The notes below the pieces were generated by a model. It made no database searches and was not told where the DNA came from. It was given only the letters and a program-made list of their open reading frames with translations. A stretch of 64,000 bases of DNA from Dirofilaria immitis (lineage: Eukaryota; Nematoda; Chromadorea; Rhabditida; Onchocercidae). Numbering within the stretch: position 1 is the stretch's first letter; every line of letters begins with the position of its first letter. The stretch lies in the NCBI GenBank assembly GCA_024305405.1, contig JAKNDB010000098.1, forward strand, positions 1,763,501-1,827,500, in the 5' to 3' direction. The position numbers were made by a program, and so were the translations under genes. Below, one piece after another: positions 39,441-51,800 of this stretch.

Positions 39441-40740
39441 TGAATAACTGAAATTTTTGTTGCAGTTATAACAAATATAGTTCATCGGATAGCAAAAATT
39501 TACGCCATATTTTAGATTTTTCCATCAATTATTCGAGAATTCTCGAGATAAAGTTTTTCATTTCCTTAAAATTTTTACTTATATTTTAATCTTATTTTAT
39601 CATTTTGCAACTAATTGTTTATTGTTCCTTTCAAAAGCTATTATTAAAATTACAAATTTATACCTTTTATATATCATCATTGGAAATTTTTAAAATCATT
39701 AATTTAATTATTATGATTTTTTTCTCGAAGAATCATTAATCAATTAAGTATTATTGAAAGAATGATTAAATTAATTAAAAAATGACTGATTAATCAAATA
39801 TGGTACTAAAAATGATTGATTAAATATTATTAAAATTTTTTGGATTTAATACTTTTTATTCTAAACCAAACAAAAAAAAAGGAAAAGCTAAGCCAAAATT
39901 TCAGGAAATATAAAATTTTTTATTTCCTAACTTTGTTAATATCATTTTCGAATATTATCTTTTTTTTTTTTATCAAAATAAACCTTATCATTTTATGGTG
40001 TGAAAATGAAATCTTTGTTAAAAATAAACGATAAAATTGATATATATATATATATATATATATGAAATTTTTATTTATTTATCACTTCTAACTTTCACAT
40101 TTTTTAAATCTAAAACTGTTTGATGTTAATAGAAAAATAAAAATAAACAATGAAAAAAAAAACGAAACGAAATATATTATCACAAATATTTTTTATGATA
40201 ATATAATTCAATTATTTATTCGAGAATTGATAAGGAAAAAAAAGCATTATATATGAACGAAAAAATAAATTAAAAAATAAAAATTTAAATTTTTAAAATT
40301 TTATTTTTTTATTTTCTTCTCTTTCTTATCTTTTCATTTTCTTTTTTCTTTTTTTTTTTTTATTGAAATAATTTTGAATAAGTTAAAAATTATCAATTAA
40401 CATTTCAACTTTTTATTCTTTTTTTTTTTTTTATTTTAGTTATTTCAATACAATCAATTTTTTGTTCTTTATTTGCTGATAATGATGAAAATCATGTGAA
40501 GATAAGCAACTGTTAAAATATTTCAAAGAAAATATTATCAACAAAAGAGAAGACGACAAAAGAAATAGAAAAGAGAGAGAGAGAGAGAAAGTGGGAGAGA
40601 GGGAAAAAGCGTAGGAGGATTAACAAAATAACGATAAAGATATGATAATTTCTATATCACATGAATAATATATAAATTTCAGATTAGAAAAGTGGTGTGA
40701 AAAAAAAAAAAAAAGATGATACGAAAAGATAAAAATTTTT
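39441..40740. other. AT-rich intergenic, no gene seen
   Basis: Contains a (TA)n run at 40039-40062 and a GA tract at 40575-40590. No coding potential. Confidence 0.5.
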
Positions 40741-40756
40741 AGCAAAAATTATATAA

Positions 40757-41140
40757 TGTATGTATGTATGTGTATATGTATGTGTATGTAGGTTTTATGT
40801 GAATATGTATGTGTATGTGTGTGTATGTGTGCAAAGTTTATGTATATGTTGGATGTGTGTATATGTATGCAAGTTTATGTGTATATGTGTATGTGTATAG
40901 GTGTAGATAAAAATTTTTAGTAAAAATTATATCTATGTATATATGCGTATGTATATGTGTGTAGGTTTTATGTGTATGTGTATGTGTGTGTATGTATACA
41001 AATTTATGTGTATGTTGTGAATGTATATGTATGTATGTATGTGTATATGTATATATACATATATATATTTGTATATGTGTATATATATATGTATGTGTGT
41101 GTGTATGTGTGTGTATGTGTGTATATATGTATTTAACAAA
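40757..41140 (+). repeat. (TATG/TGTG)n microsatellite cluster
   Basis: Three higher-order blocks of TGTATGTATGTGTATATG type, separated by AAAAATTTTTAG(T/C)AAAAATTATAT copies at about 40732 and 40909. Long frames on both strands here are simple-repeat artefacts. Confidence 0.9.
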
Positions 41141-41469
41141 GTTTACAAAGTTTGGAAAAAAAAAGATATACGGCAAATAATCGTTTTGTTTTTTTTTTTC
41201 TTTCCACTTTTTCTTTTTTCTTTTTCCTATTCATTTTTCCTATCTGTTGTTGTATATTTGATGATATAGGAAAGCAACTTAAGTTGTAAGGGAGCGATAA
41301 TTTTAGTTAAGCAGCAGCTGTATTATGCTATAATATCGTTCGTTACATATCAGTTTTATCATTTCTTAAATATTTCTTTCTTTCTTTCTTTTACTTTTCT
41401 TTTCTTTCCTCCCACTATTTAGCAACAATTTATAAATATAAAATTGAAAAAGAAATATTATTTTTGCCT

Positions 41470-41588
41470 AGAAGATTGAAGAAGGAGAAGCAGAAGTAGA
41501 AGCAGAAGCAGAAGTAGAAGCAGAAGCAGAAGAAGAAGAAGGCGAAGGGAAGAAGAAGGCGAAAGAGAAGGAGAAGAAGAATTTTGAG
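41470..41588 (+). repeat. GAAGCA/GAAGTA purine trinucleotide repeat
   Basis: A nearly pure purine strand of GAAGCAGAAGTAGAAGC units shifting to GAAGAAGGCGAA. It lies about 1.3 kb upstream of the myosin start. It would translate to Glu/Ala/Lys runs, but no splice or start context supports an exon. Confidence 0.85.
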
Positions 41589-41782
41589 AAGTTCTTCTAA
41601 CTAGCTCTAAACCAGCTTTAAGTTTGAATTTATGCTTTTAAATTCAAACTTTTGAAATTAGCTGATATCAACGGCTGTTCTCTATTAGTAGTATGTGTGA
41701 ATTAGTCAATCGCTCTAAATCTATGTATTTATTTTATGAGAAATATTTCTATATCTATCTAACTAGATTGCTATATCTATGT

Positions 41783-41815
<33 letters not shown>

Positions 41816-42213
41816 TATGATATCCTGTTGTCTATGTATCTATTTATTTATATTATATTATGTTGTAAAGTAGGTAGGTTGGAAATGTTGAAAGAGAGAA
41901 GAAAATTTTCCTCGAAGCAAATATTATCCCATTTCGCCGAAAATCATTTTATATCATGTCAAAATTTTCACGATATATCTTTATAGGTTTATCAGAAAGT
42001 GAAGCAAAAAAAAAGTGTGATCAGAAGAGGTATATGAGAGGTTAAAAGAAAAAAAAACGAAAAAAAGAAAGGTCAGAAAAAGAAAAACGACGAAAATTTG
42101 GTGGCAATAATTTTCGACTATAAATTATTTCAAATTTATCAATTAAGGAAAAATTAACAGGTAAACTTTTCTTTTTCCTTTTCTTTTTTTTTGTTTGTTT
42201 CTTCATTTTTACT

Positions 42214-42359
42214 GTTTATTATTATTATTATTGTTATAGGCATTGTTATTATTATCATTATTATTATTACTATTATTATCATTATTATTATTATTAATAT
42301 TATTATTATTACTATTATTATTATTATTAATATTATTATTATTACTATTATTATTATTA

Positions 42360-42429
<70 letters not shown>

Positions 42430-42521
42430 CATTATTATTATTATTACTATTATTATCACTATTATTATTATTATTAATATTATTATTATTACTATTATTA
42501 TTATTACTATTATTATTATTA

Positions 42522-42594
<73 letters not shown>

Positions 42595-42615
42595 TGTTAT
42601 AATTATTATTGTTGT
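42214..42615 (+). repeat. Long (ATT)n/(ATC)n microsatellite upstream of the myosin gene
   Basis: About 400 bp of ATT triplets with interspersed ATC, ACT and AAT variants in a partly higher-order pattern. It ends about 270 bp before the preferred myosin start. Open frames of poly-Ile or poly-Leu on both strands are artefacts. Confidence 0.95.
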
Positions 42616-42886
42616 TATTTATATGTATTGAATTATCGAATTCAAAAATATTTTATAAAATTTTTTTATTTATTTTTTTTAAATTTTTATTCATTAATCG
42701 GAACTTTTTAATTTTTTTTTCAATTGTATCAATTTCGAAATATTTCAACTTATAATTAAACTTTTATTAACAAAATAATAAATAATTGTAAATGACAATA
42801 ATAATATTATGATAGTAGATAATGATAATAATAAAGATTGTTTAATAGGACTTATCGGAAGTGATAACAAATTAAATTTTCCAAGT

Positions 42887-45800
42887 ATGGATTACGAAAA
42901 TAATCCAGCATGGCAATATTTGCGACAAACACGCGAACAAATGATCGCTGTACGTTTGATTTTTAATTTTTTTTTTTTTTTTGTGTCATAATACTTTATT
43001 TAGCTAATTTATTCAATTTTTCAAAATGATTTTCCCATTCTTATCACATTTTTATCATTCAATAATTTATGATGAAATTGATAAAATCATATTATTAGTG
43101 CTATATTTTGATAATTGAAATTTTCTAATCATAGATGAATTATTTAATTCGTATTATTTCATTATTCGTTTCATAGATTATTGAATAATAAATTGATATA
43201 ATAATTATATAATTAAAAAGTATATATTTATAGTACATAAAATCATTTGATAATTTTTAATAGTTTTTTTTTCTACAACTACTATAATTGATATTGATCA
43301 ATTAGCAAATTAATTTCTATCACTGCTTTTCATGATTTTTAAATTAATAAATTTTTTTTTATTCATTTATCACATTCTATCTTATCATTGTTATTATTTC
43401 ATTTTTAATTCAATTCATTCTTCATTTTTTGCTCAATCATTTCATCGTCTTCCAATTATATTCATCCATTATTATCATAGAAGAAATGAATTTCTAATAT
43501 CTAATTAAAATTCAATCAAAATCAATAATTGATATTTTACAAATCAATTCCAATACAGAATGCATCATTACATTCTTCATTACATCTCTTTCATATTTAT
43601 ATATATTTGTTTATAAAACACCTGGAATTTATTTATACATGCATATATATAAATCTTTCAAAAATAATATTCCAGGTAAATCTTAAAGTAACATTAACTG
43701 GTAGTCAATTTGTTGCATAGTAATTTTTGATACTTTTGAAATTTAGCCAAAATTGATAATTAAAATTTTAGTTAAATAAATCATTCGAAAAGAAAGGAAA
43801 TGTTTCTTTCAAAAGAAATTAAAATTGTAAAAATACGATGCTTTCTTTTTTTTTGAAAAAAACAATTTCTGCTAATTTCAAAAGAAAGTTGAAAAGTTTT
43901 TTCAATGAATAATTGAAAAAAAATAATTCAAATTTTAAACTTTTCGTCTTATTTGCTTTCGTCGAAAAAAAAAAAAAAGGAAAAGATGAGAAATGCAAAA
44001 GCATTTAACTTTTGAAGGATCAGCAATTTGAGATAAGATGACAGAAAATTTCGGACAGACAAATAAACAAAATGAGTAAGATTCGAAAAAAAAAAGTATG
44101 GATGAAATGACAAACAGATGGTTTGAACATTTTTGGGCCCACGCAACCTGTACTAACCAGAAATATTTCGGGAACATAGGTGTAATGGTTAAGCGATGAA
44201 GCGCTTTATATTGTATATCCTTCAACTTTGTTTTTTTTTTGAAGAAGAAGAAGAAGAAGAAAAAGAAGAAAACGAAGCAAAAAATTGAAATTAAAAAAAA
44301 AACGATAAAAAATAGTTTAAATTACGAATGAGCCATTTTTTTTTAAGCAACGAAAAGATTTATTGAAATTTTTACAATTTATTTATTTGTAATATTTCAT
44401 TTCAGTTATTTTCGATTCTTAAATTATTTCAATTCATTTTATTGTTTAATTAAAAATTTCATTCAAACTAAATGAAATTTTTAAATTCTTTTAAAAAAAA
44501 AAAAGAGGAAAAGACAAAGCAAAAAAGAGGTGAAAAGAGATGGAAAAAATTTTGATTTAAATAAGCAAATTTTTAGGCAAGGAATGATTTATTGAAATTT
44601 CCTATATTTATACCATTATAATTTCATTTAAATCATTTTAATATTTATTTTATTATCTAATTAAAAATTTCAATCAAACTCTGGGATTTAGGTCTTTAAT
44701 GCTTGTTTGTACTATTTCAACCTATTTTGCATCACATAAACTTTTCTATGTTAATTACAAATGTTACCATTTATAAAACTTGTATTCCTTACTTTGCAAA
44801 AGATTTTTCTTAAAAGCATAGGACTTTTTTATAAAAAAAAAAAGGAAAAAAAGGTTGAAATAATTTTTTCATCAAAATTTCTTATTTAAGGAGTAAACGA
44901 AGTAATCTTTATTGAAATAATGATTTATTGAAATTTTTACTATTCGTTCAATTATAGCATTTCATTTGAAGCATTTCAAATTTTTCTACCTATTACTATT
45001 TAATTAAACGTTTCAATACCAAAACTAAGTAAAAATCATAAGATTTTGTTTAAAGCTTGCCGCGTATTTTTATGAAATTCTCAATTCTTCTCCCTACTTT
45101 TTTTTCATTTCTTTGGTGAAAAATTATTTCAAATTTTAAATTTGCTATGATAGCTATTTTTTCTCCTGTTTTTGGAAGTCAACTAAAATTAGCATTGCTG
45201 AATGTTACAAGGGTTATGTTATGACCAATTCAAAAGATTCATGCATAAACTTTTCTTAATTCATGTTTGCAAGCAAAATAAATGAGCGAATTTCTAGTTC
45301 ATATTCATTATTTCAGGATCAATCGAAGCCATACGATTCAAAAAAGAATGTATGGGTTCCGGATCCGGAAGATGGTTATATTGCTGCGGAAATTAAATCC
45401 AGCAAAGGCGATAGTGTCATCGCAGTTACTGTTCGTGGAAATGAGGTTCGTTTCATATTTACACAATTAAAAAAAAAGAACTGCCAATAAAAAGAAAGAA
45501 TTGTCAATTTTAGAGAATCTTAATTAAACTACTAATCACTTTCTTAAAATCAAATTGTTAAATAATTAATTAACTCCTTTAAATTCCAAATTAAAATACT
45601 AATCGTTCACTATCCTTTTAACTTTTTTTTTATCTCCTTTTTCAGGTAACGTTAAAGGCGGAAATTGTACAAGAAATGAATCCACCAAAATTTGAAAAAA
45701 CTGAGGATATGTCAAATCTTACTTTTCTAAATGATGCCTCTGTTTTGCATAATTTACGTTCACGTTACGGTCAAATGTTAATTTATGTAAGTTATTTTTT

Positions 45801-48800
45801 TCTTGAAATTTCTTCTAATAGCATCTTAATGTTAACAATTATACTAAATAACCGTATTTATATTTCATTCTTTTAAAATTATTTTTAGAGAGAATAATTT
45901 CAACTCTCTTTTAATTGATGATAATGATATTTTATAATAATATTTTAATTGATAATTTCAACGTATTATTTCCGTAAAACGAAAATTAATTCGTATATTT
46001 CCGTTTACGTCTAAGTTAGCTCGTTATTAACCATTTCCATGCTAATTTACTGCAAAGTTAGCTAACATACATGCATGCAAATTTATTCCTAAGGATTGCA
46101 TGCTAATTTGCAATGCGAAATATTTTATTTAAATTTATTTTGCAGACATATTCCGGATTATTCTGTGTTGTAATTAATCCCTACAAAAGACTTCCAATTT
46201 ATGAGCCATCTGTAGCTGAGATGTATATGGGTAAACGACGAACCGAAATGCCACCTCATTTATTTGCGGTTTCTGATGAAGCTTATCGAAATATGCTAGT
46301 CGATCATGAAAATCAATCGATGTTAATTACCGGTGAATCTGGTGCCGGAAAACAGAAAACACTAAAAAGGCTTCTTTTTAAATATTTTTTTAAATTAAAA
46401 ATCTTTATACCAATATTACATATTTACACACCTATATATATATTAATAGCGTAATCGAAATACTTGTAAATCATATTGTCATGAAAGTTTCTCTTTTTTT
46501 TTTTTTTTTTTTAAAAGAATGAAGACGATAGAGAGAGTATTTCGATAGCGTAATGAAACATACTATAATAATTTTTATTTCTCTACTACCGCTCATAAGT
46601 TGATAAAGAATTATCGTTAGCGTAATCAAAATATAACAAAAAGATAAGATATCACTTGGAGGAACTACTCACGAAGTAACCAAAGATAGCAAATGATCTC
46701 TGCAAATAATAACGATCCTATTTTTATAATGAAAATCCCATTCCCATCCTTGTGCAAGCCTGGATATTTAAACGGAGAAATATTTCGAGCATTACACGTA
46801 GGCTTTATTATAATACACTTAGGCTTTGTTACATATGAATTAGTTTACGGTATTTTCCTACTGAAATGGTTTACGGTACTTTACCACTTAATCACTTTAC
46901 GATGTTTTACTATTGAATTAGTTCACGGTACTTTACCATTGAATTAGTTTACGGTGTTTTATCATTCTCGTATTGTCATAAAAGTTTTCTTTTTGTTGTG
47001 AAAAAATATTTACCAGTGAATTAGTTAAGGCATTTCACCATTGAAGTAATTTACGGTATTTTACAATTGAAGAGAAACTTGATAATAAGGAAGGAACAAA
47101 GATGAGAATTAGATAAATAATTCATTACATTAGATATCATAATATTCGTTTATGTGAAATAATCAATTATGCAAAATATAATAATTTGATTATTTATTTG
47201 AGGTTAATTTGAGAATTTCATGATTAGATTAAGATTTTATCAATAATTTACTTTTTTTTTTCAAAATTTTTATATTATAATTAATTGATTCTACATTATA
47301 AATCAGCTTATTATTCTCGAGACGCTTACATAATATAAAAATATCGTAGTTATCACGATATATTTTATATTATAAAATATTTCGTTTGTTCCAACACAAA
47401 TGATGCAAAAATTTATTCATATGTAACATTATAGATGGACATATACATGTAACGTTTAAATCATTACATGTTATGATTTTCTTGCAACAGAGCCGAAAAA
47501 TTGAAATAAATCATCGAAACTGTTGTTAAGTTAATAAATTAATTAATTCAAATTACCAAAGAAAGTTTACATTAAGTAAAATAATTTCGGACGTTGATAT
47601 CATAAATTACACATGATTATTATATTCGTATTTCTGATATTATTTACTCAAGAATCGGATATTAATCGAATATTCTTATTATTGCTATTATCTTTGCTTA
47701 TATCTAATGAATCTAATGGTGGAATTAATTAGCCAATTAATTTCAGGTTATCGCTTATTTCGCGACAGTCGGCGCGTCGCAACAAAAAGGTGAAGCAGGA
47801 GCAGCAGCGGAAGCGCCAGATCAACCTGCTAAAAAAAGGTTACCTTAGAAGATCAAATCGTCCAGACGAATCCGGTACTGGAAGCATTTGGTAATGCAAA
47901 AACTGTTCGAAACAATAATTCATCTCGATTTGGCAAATTTATTCGAATTCATTTCTCGAAATTAGGCCGTGTCGCTTCATGTGATATTGAACATTGTTAG
48001 TTTTTTTCTATAAAATTTAATTGTAAAATTATAAAGAACAAGACTTTAATTAGTAATTGTGCCATAGCTTTTAATCAATCTCTTAGGATATTATCATCTG
48101 TAGTCTCTGATATGCGTTAGCTTTCTGATAATTATTTTCATTTAACGTTTTGAATAAATTGGAGAAGAAATTAATTTGTTAAAAATCAATTGTTGAATTG
48201 ATTGATTAGTTGGTTGACTTAAAAATAAAAAATTCAAATCATCCCATAAAGTATTATTTCTATCCAATAATCTAAATTTGATACATAAGAATTGCAAAAA
48301 ATATTAAAAATCATTTTTGAAATCTAATTTTAAAGGAATTTAAAACTTTTTATTCAAAACATCTAAAGACATTGCAATCTTTAATTGCTGCAAATTTTCA
48401 ATGTCTTGTATCTATTCTTACTAGCTTAATTTCTGATATATGATCAATCAATCATCCTGGTTTTGAGATTATGTTGGGCTTATACGGCTTGCTCCTCACC
48501 CACATAGGTGATACGTTGTTGCTAAAAGTTTTAAAAATTTTTAGCATACGCTTTGCTACTATGTTTATAGCTTATTTGCCTTCATCAGCTACTATGATTA
48601 GATGATTAAAAATTTATATATTCAAATATATAACTTTTTGATTGATGCAAAAATTAAAATTCTCAGCCATATAAGTCATATATCTACAAATTTATAATTT
48701 TTAAGTAGTGTAAAAATTAAGTATAAACATTATTGAAAATTTTTAACTTTCGATAGTTTCCTTTTTAATAATTTCAAGATGACATGATTAATTTTTACAG

Positions 48801-51800
48801 ATTTACTCGAGAAATCACGTGTCATTCGTCAAGCACCTGGTGAACGATGTTATCATATCTTTTATCAACTTTACTCCGATTTTTACCATCATTGAAGAAA
48901 GATTTATTATTGGATAAGCCATTAAAAGAATATTGGTTTGTTGCGCAAGCTGAACTTACCATTGATGGTGTTAATGATAAGGAAGAGCATCAACTTACCG
49001 ATGAAGCATTTGATATTTTACATTTTTCGCCACAAGAAAAATTGGAATGCTATAAATTAATGGCAGCAATAATGCATATGGGAAATATGAAATTTAAGCA
49101 ACGACCACGTGAAGAACAAGCGGAACCGGATGGTACGGATGAAGCGGAAAAAGCATCCGCAATGTACGGATTAAATCATGAAGAATTTCTCAAAGCTTTA
49201 ACAAAGCCAAAAGTAAAAGTTGGCAATGAATGGGTAAATAAGGGACAAAATATTGATCAAGTAACATGGGCTGTTGGTGCAATGGCAAAAGGTTTATACT
49301 CGAGAGTATTTAATTGGCTTGTCAAAAATGTAATAAAACATTGGATCAAAAGGGTATATCGCGTGATTTTTTCATCGGTGTATTAGATATTGCTGGATTT
49401 GAAATTTTTGATGTAAGTATTTTGCTTAAAAAAATTAAATTTTTAAGATTTAATTATTTGTTTTAAAAAGAAAAAAAATTAAATTAATTTTATTTTTCGG
49501 CAAATTAATTAACATTTTTTAGCGAATTATTTTAGTAAAGCTAAAAATTTTAGAATTAAATGAAAATTATTTCTAAATATTTACTACTTATTTCACATAT
49601 CACTTGATAAAATAAGTAATTTATCATTTATAATTTATCTCAAATATCAATAAATGAATTAAATGATAACCTCGAAAGATATCAAAACAGAGCAGTCTAT
49701 GCTTTTCTCGAAACGGCTCAGCCCCGGGCAGCAACGGGTGGTGTGTACAAAGGGCAGGGACTTAGTCAACGTGAGCTAATGGCTCACATTTACTAAGAAT
49801 TCCTCGTTCAAGGGAACTAATTGCAATTCCTGATCCCGATTACGGAAGATTTTCAAGGGGTTACTAATACCTTTCGTTAATGGTTACAGCACGCTAATTC
49901 CTCCAGTGTAGCGCGTGTGCAGCCCTGGACATCTAATGAAATAATTTATCATTTATCATTTCTCTCAAATATCAATAAATGAATTAAATGATATATGTGA
50001 TAAAGTTAGATAACGAGAAATTTTAGTAATTTTTTAAAATATCACTTTTATTTATTTTATAATTATACGAAATATTTTAAAATTAATTTATTATAATTCG
50101 AAATTATTTACAAATTTGTTTATTTGTTTGTTTTTTTTCAGTTCAATTCGTTCGAACAACTTTGGATTAATTTTGTAAATGAAAAATTGCAACAATTTTT
50201 CAATCATCATATGTTCGTTCTCGAACAAGAGGAATATGCTCGAGAAGGTATTCAATGGACATTTATTGATTTTGGCTTAGATTTACAAGCATGTATTGAA
50301 TTGATCGAAAAACCGCTTGGAATTTTATCAATGTTGGATGAGGAATGTATCGTACCAAAAGCAACCGATCTTACATTGGCGCAAAAATTAAATGATCAAC
50401 ATTTGGGTAAACATCCAAATTTTGAAAAGCCGAAACCACCAAAAGGTAAACAAGGTGATGCGCATTTTGCTATGCGACATTATGCCGGTACGGTACGATA
50501 TAATGTAAGTAATTGGTTGGAAAAAATAAAGATCCACTAAACGATACAGTGGTATCCGTTATGAAGCATTCAACTGGTAATGAATTATTAACCGAAATTT
50601 GGCAAGATTATACAACACAAGAAGAAGCTGCTGCTGCTGCTAAAGGTGAATTTTATTTAAAATTTCAATCGATCGTTTTTTAAAAAATTTTTTTATTAAA
50701 ATTTAAATAATTGAAATTATTAATTTAATTTATTTTTAATTATTTAAAATAGAAAACTTTTTTCAAAAAAATTTAACTAAAATTACAATTGTTGGATTAA
50801 TTTTATATTTAATCGATTTACTAAATTTTCAAATTCAATTATAAATTTTATAAATAATATACAATATTTTAAGTATTGAAATTTAAAAAAAATGAAAACT
50901 TTCGTAATCATTGCTAGATAATGAATAAATAATAAGAATTAATTAATACTTTTTTCATTAACTCTTTCATATTCATAATCATATGTTATAATGATTGTAA
51001 AATTTTTACCATTTTACCTCTTTCATGTTCATAATCATGTAATATGATTATGAATATGATATTTTTATCACTTTAATTCTTTCATTTTCATAGTCATGCG
51101 TAATATGATTATGGCATGATATTCTTATCATTTCAATTCTTTCATATTCATAGTCACATGATATGATCATGATATGATTTTCATTATTTCACTTCTTTCA
51201 TATTCATAATCATATGATATGATTATTACATAATTGTCTGATTACTCCGATCATTGATAATCATATCAATTAAAATTTAATTGATAATAAAATCATCAAA
51301 TTATGCTGAATTTTTTGTGAAAAAGAATAGAAAAGTGGAATTTATTTAAAAATTTATCGCAAAAAAATAATAAAAAACAGAAAAAAATATTAAATTCTTT
51401 TCATAAAATTGAGCAATTTTATTAAGAAAAAGAAAAAATTTATTTTAAAATTTAAATTAATTAATTGAATTTTTTTAGATGGTGGTGGTGGAGGTAAAAA
51501 GAAGGGTAAATCTGGTTCATTTATGACCGTTTCAATGTTATATCGTGAATCATTGAATAATTTGATGACAATGTTAAATATGACACATCCACATTTTATT
51601 CGTTGTATTATTCCGAATGAGAAGAAACAATCCGGTTTACTGGATGCTGCATTGGTACTTAATCAACTTACATGTAATGGTGTATTGGAAGGTATTCGTA
51701 TCTGTCGTAAAGGTTTTCCAAACAGGTAATATTTAATAATTGAAAAATATATATTATATTTGAAATAATCAATTACAAGCATATTGAATATTTGATTTCA

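Noticed and set aside
40838..42631. Long frames on both strands (Tyr/Thr/His, poly-Ile, poly-Leu)
   Set aside because: They arise from (TATG)n and (ATT)n microsatellites.
44115..44215. tRNA-like segment (GGTGTAATGGTTAAGCG)
   Set aside because: It resembles an A box, but there is no B box (GGTTCRANNCC) at the right distance and no acceptor stem can be formed.
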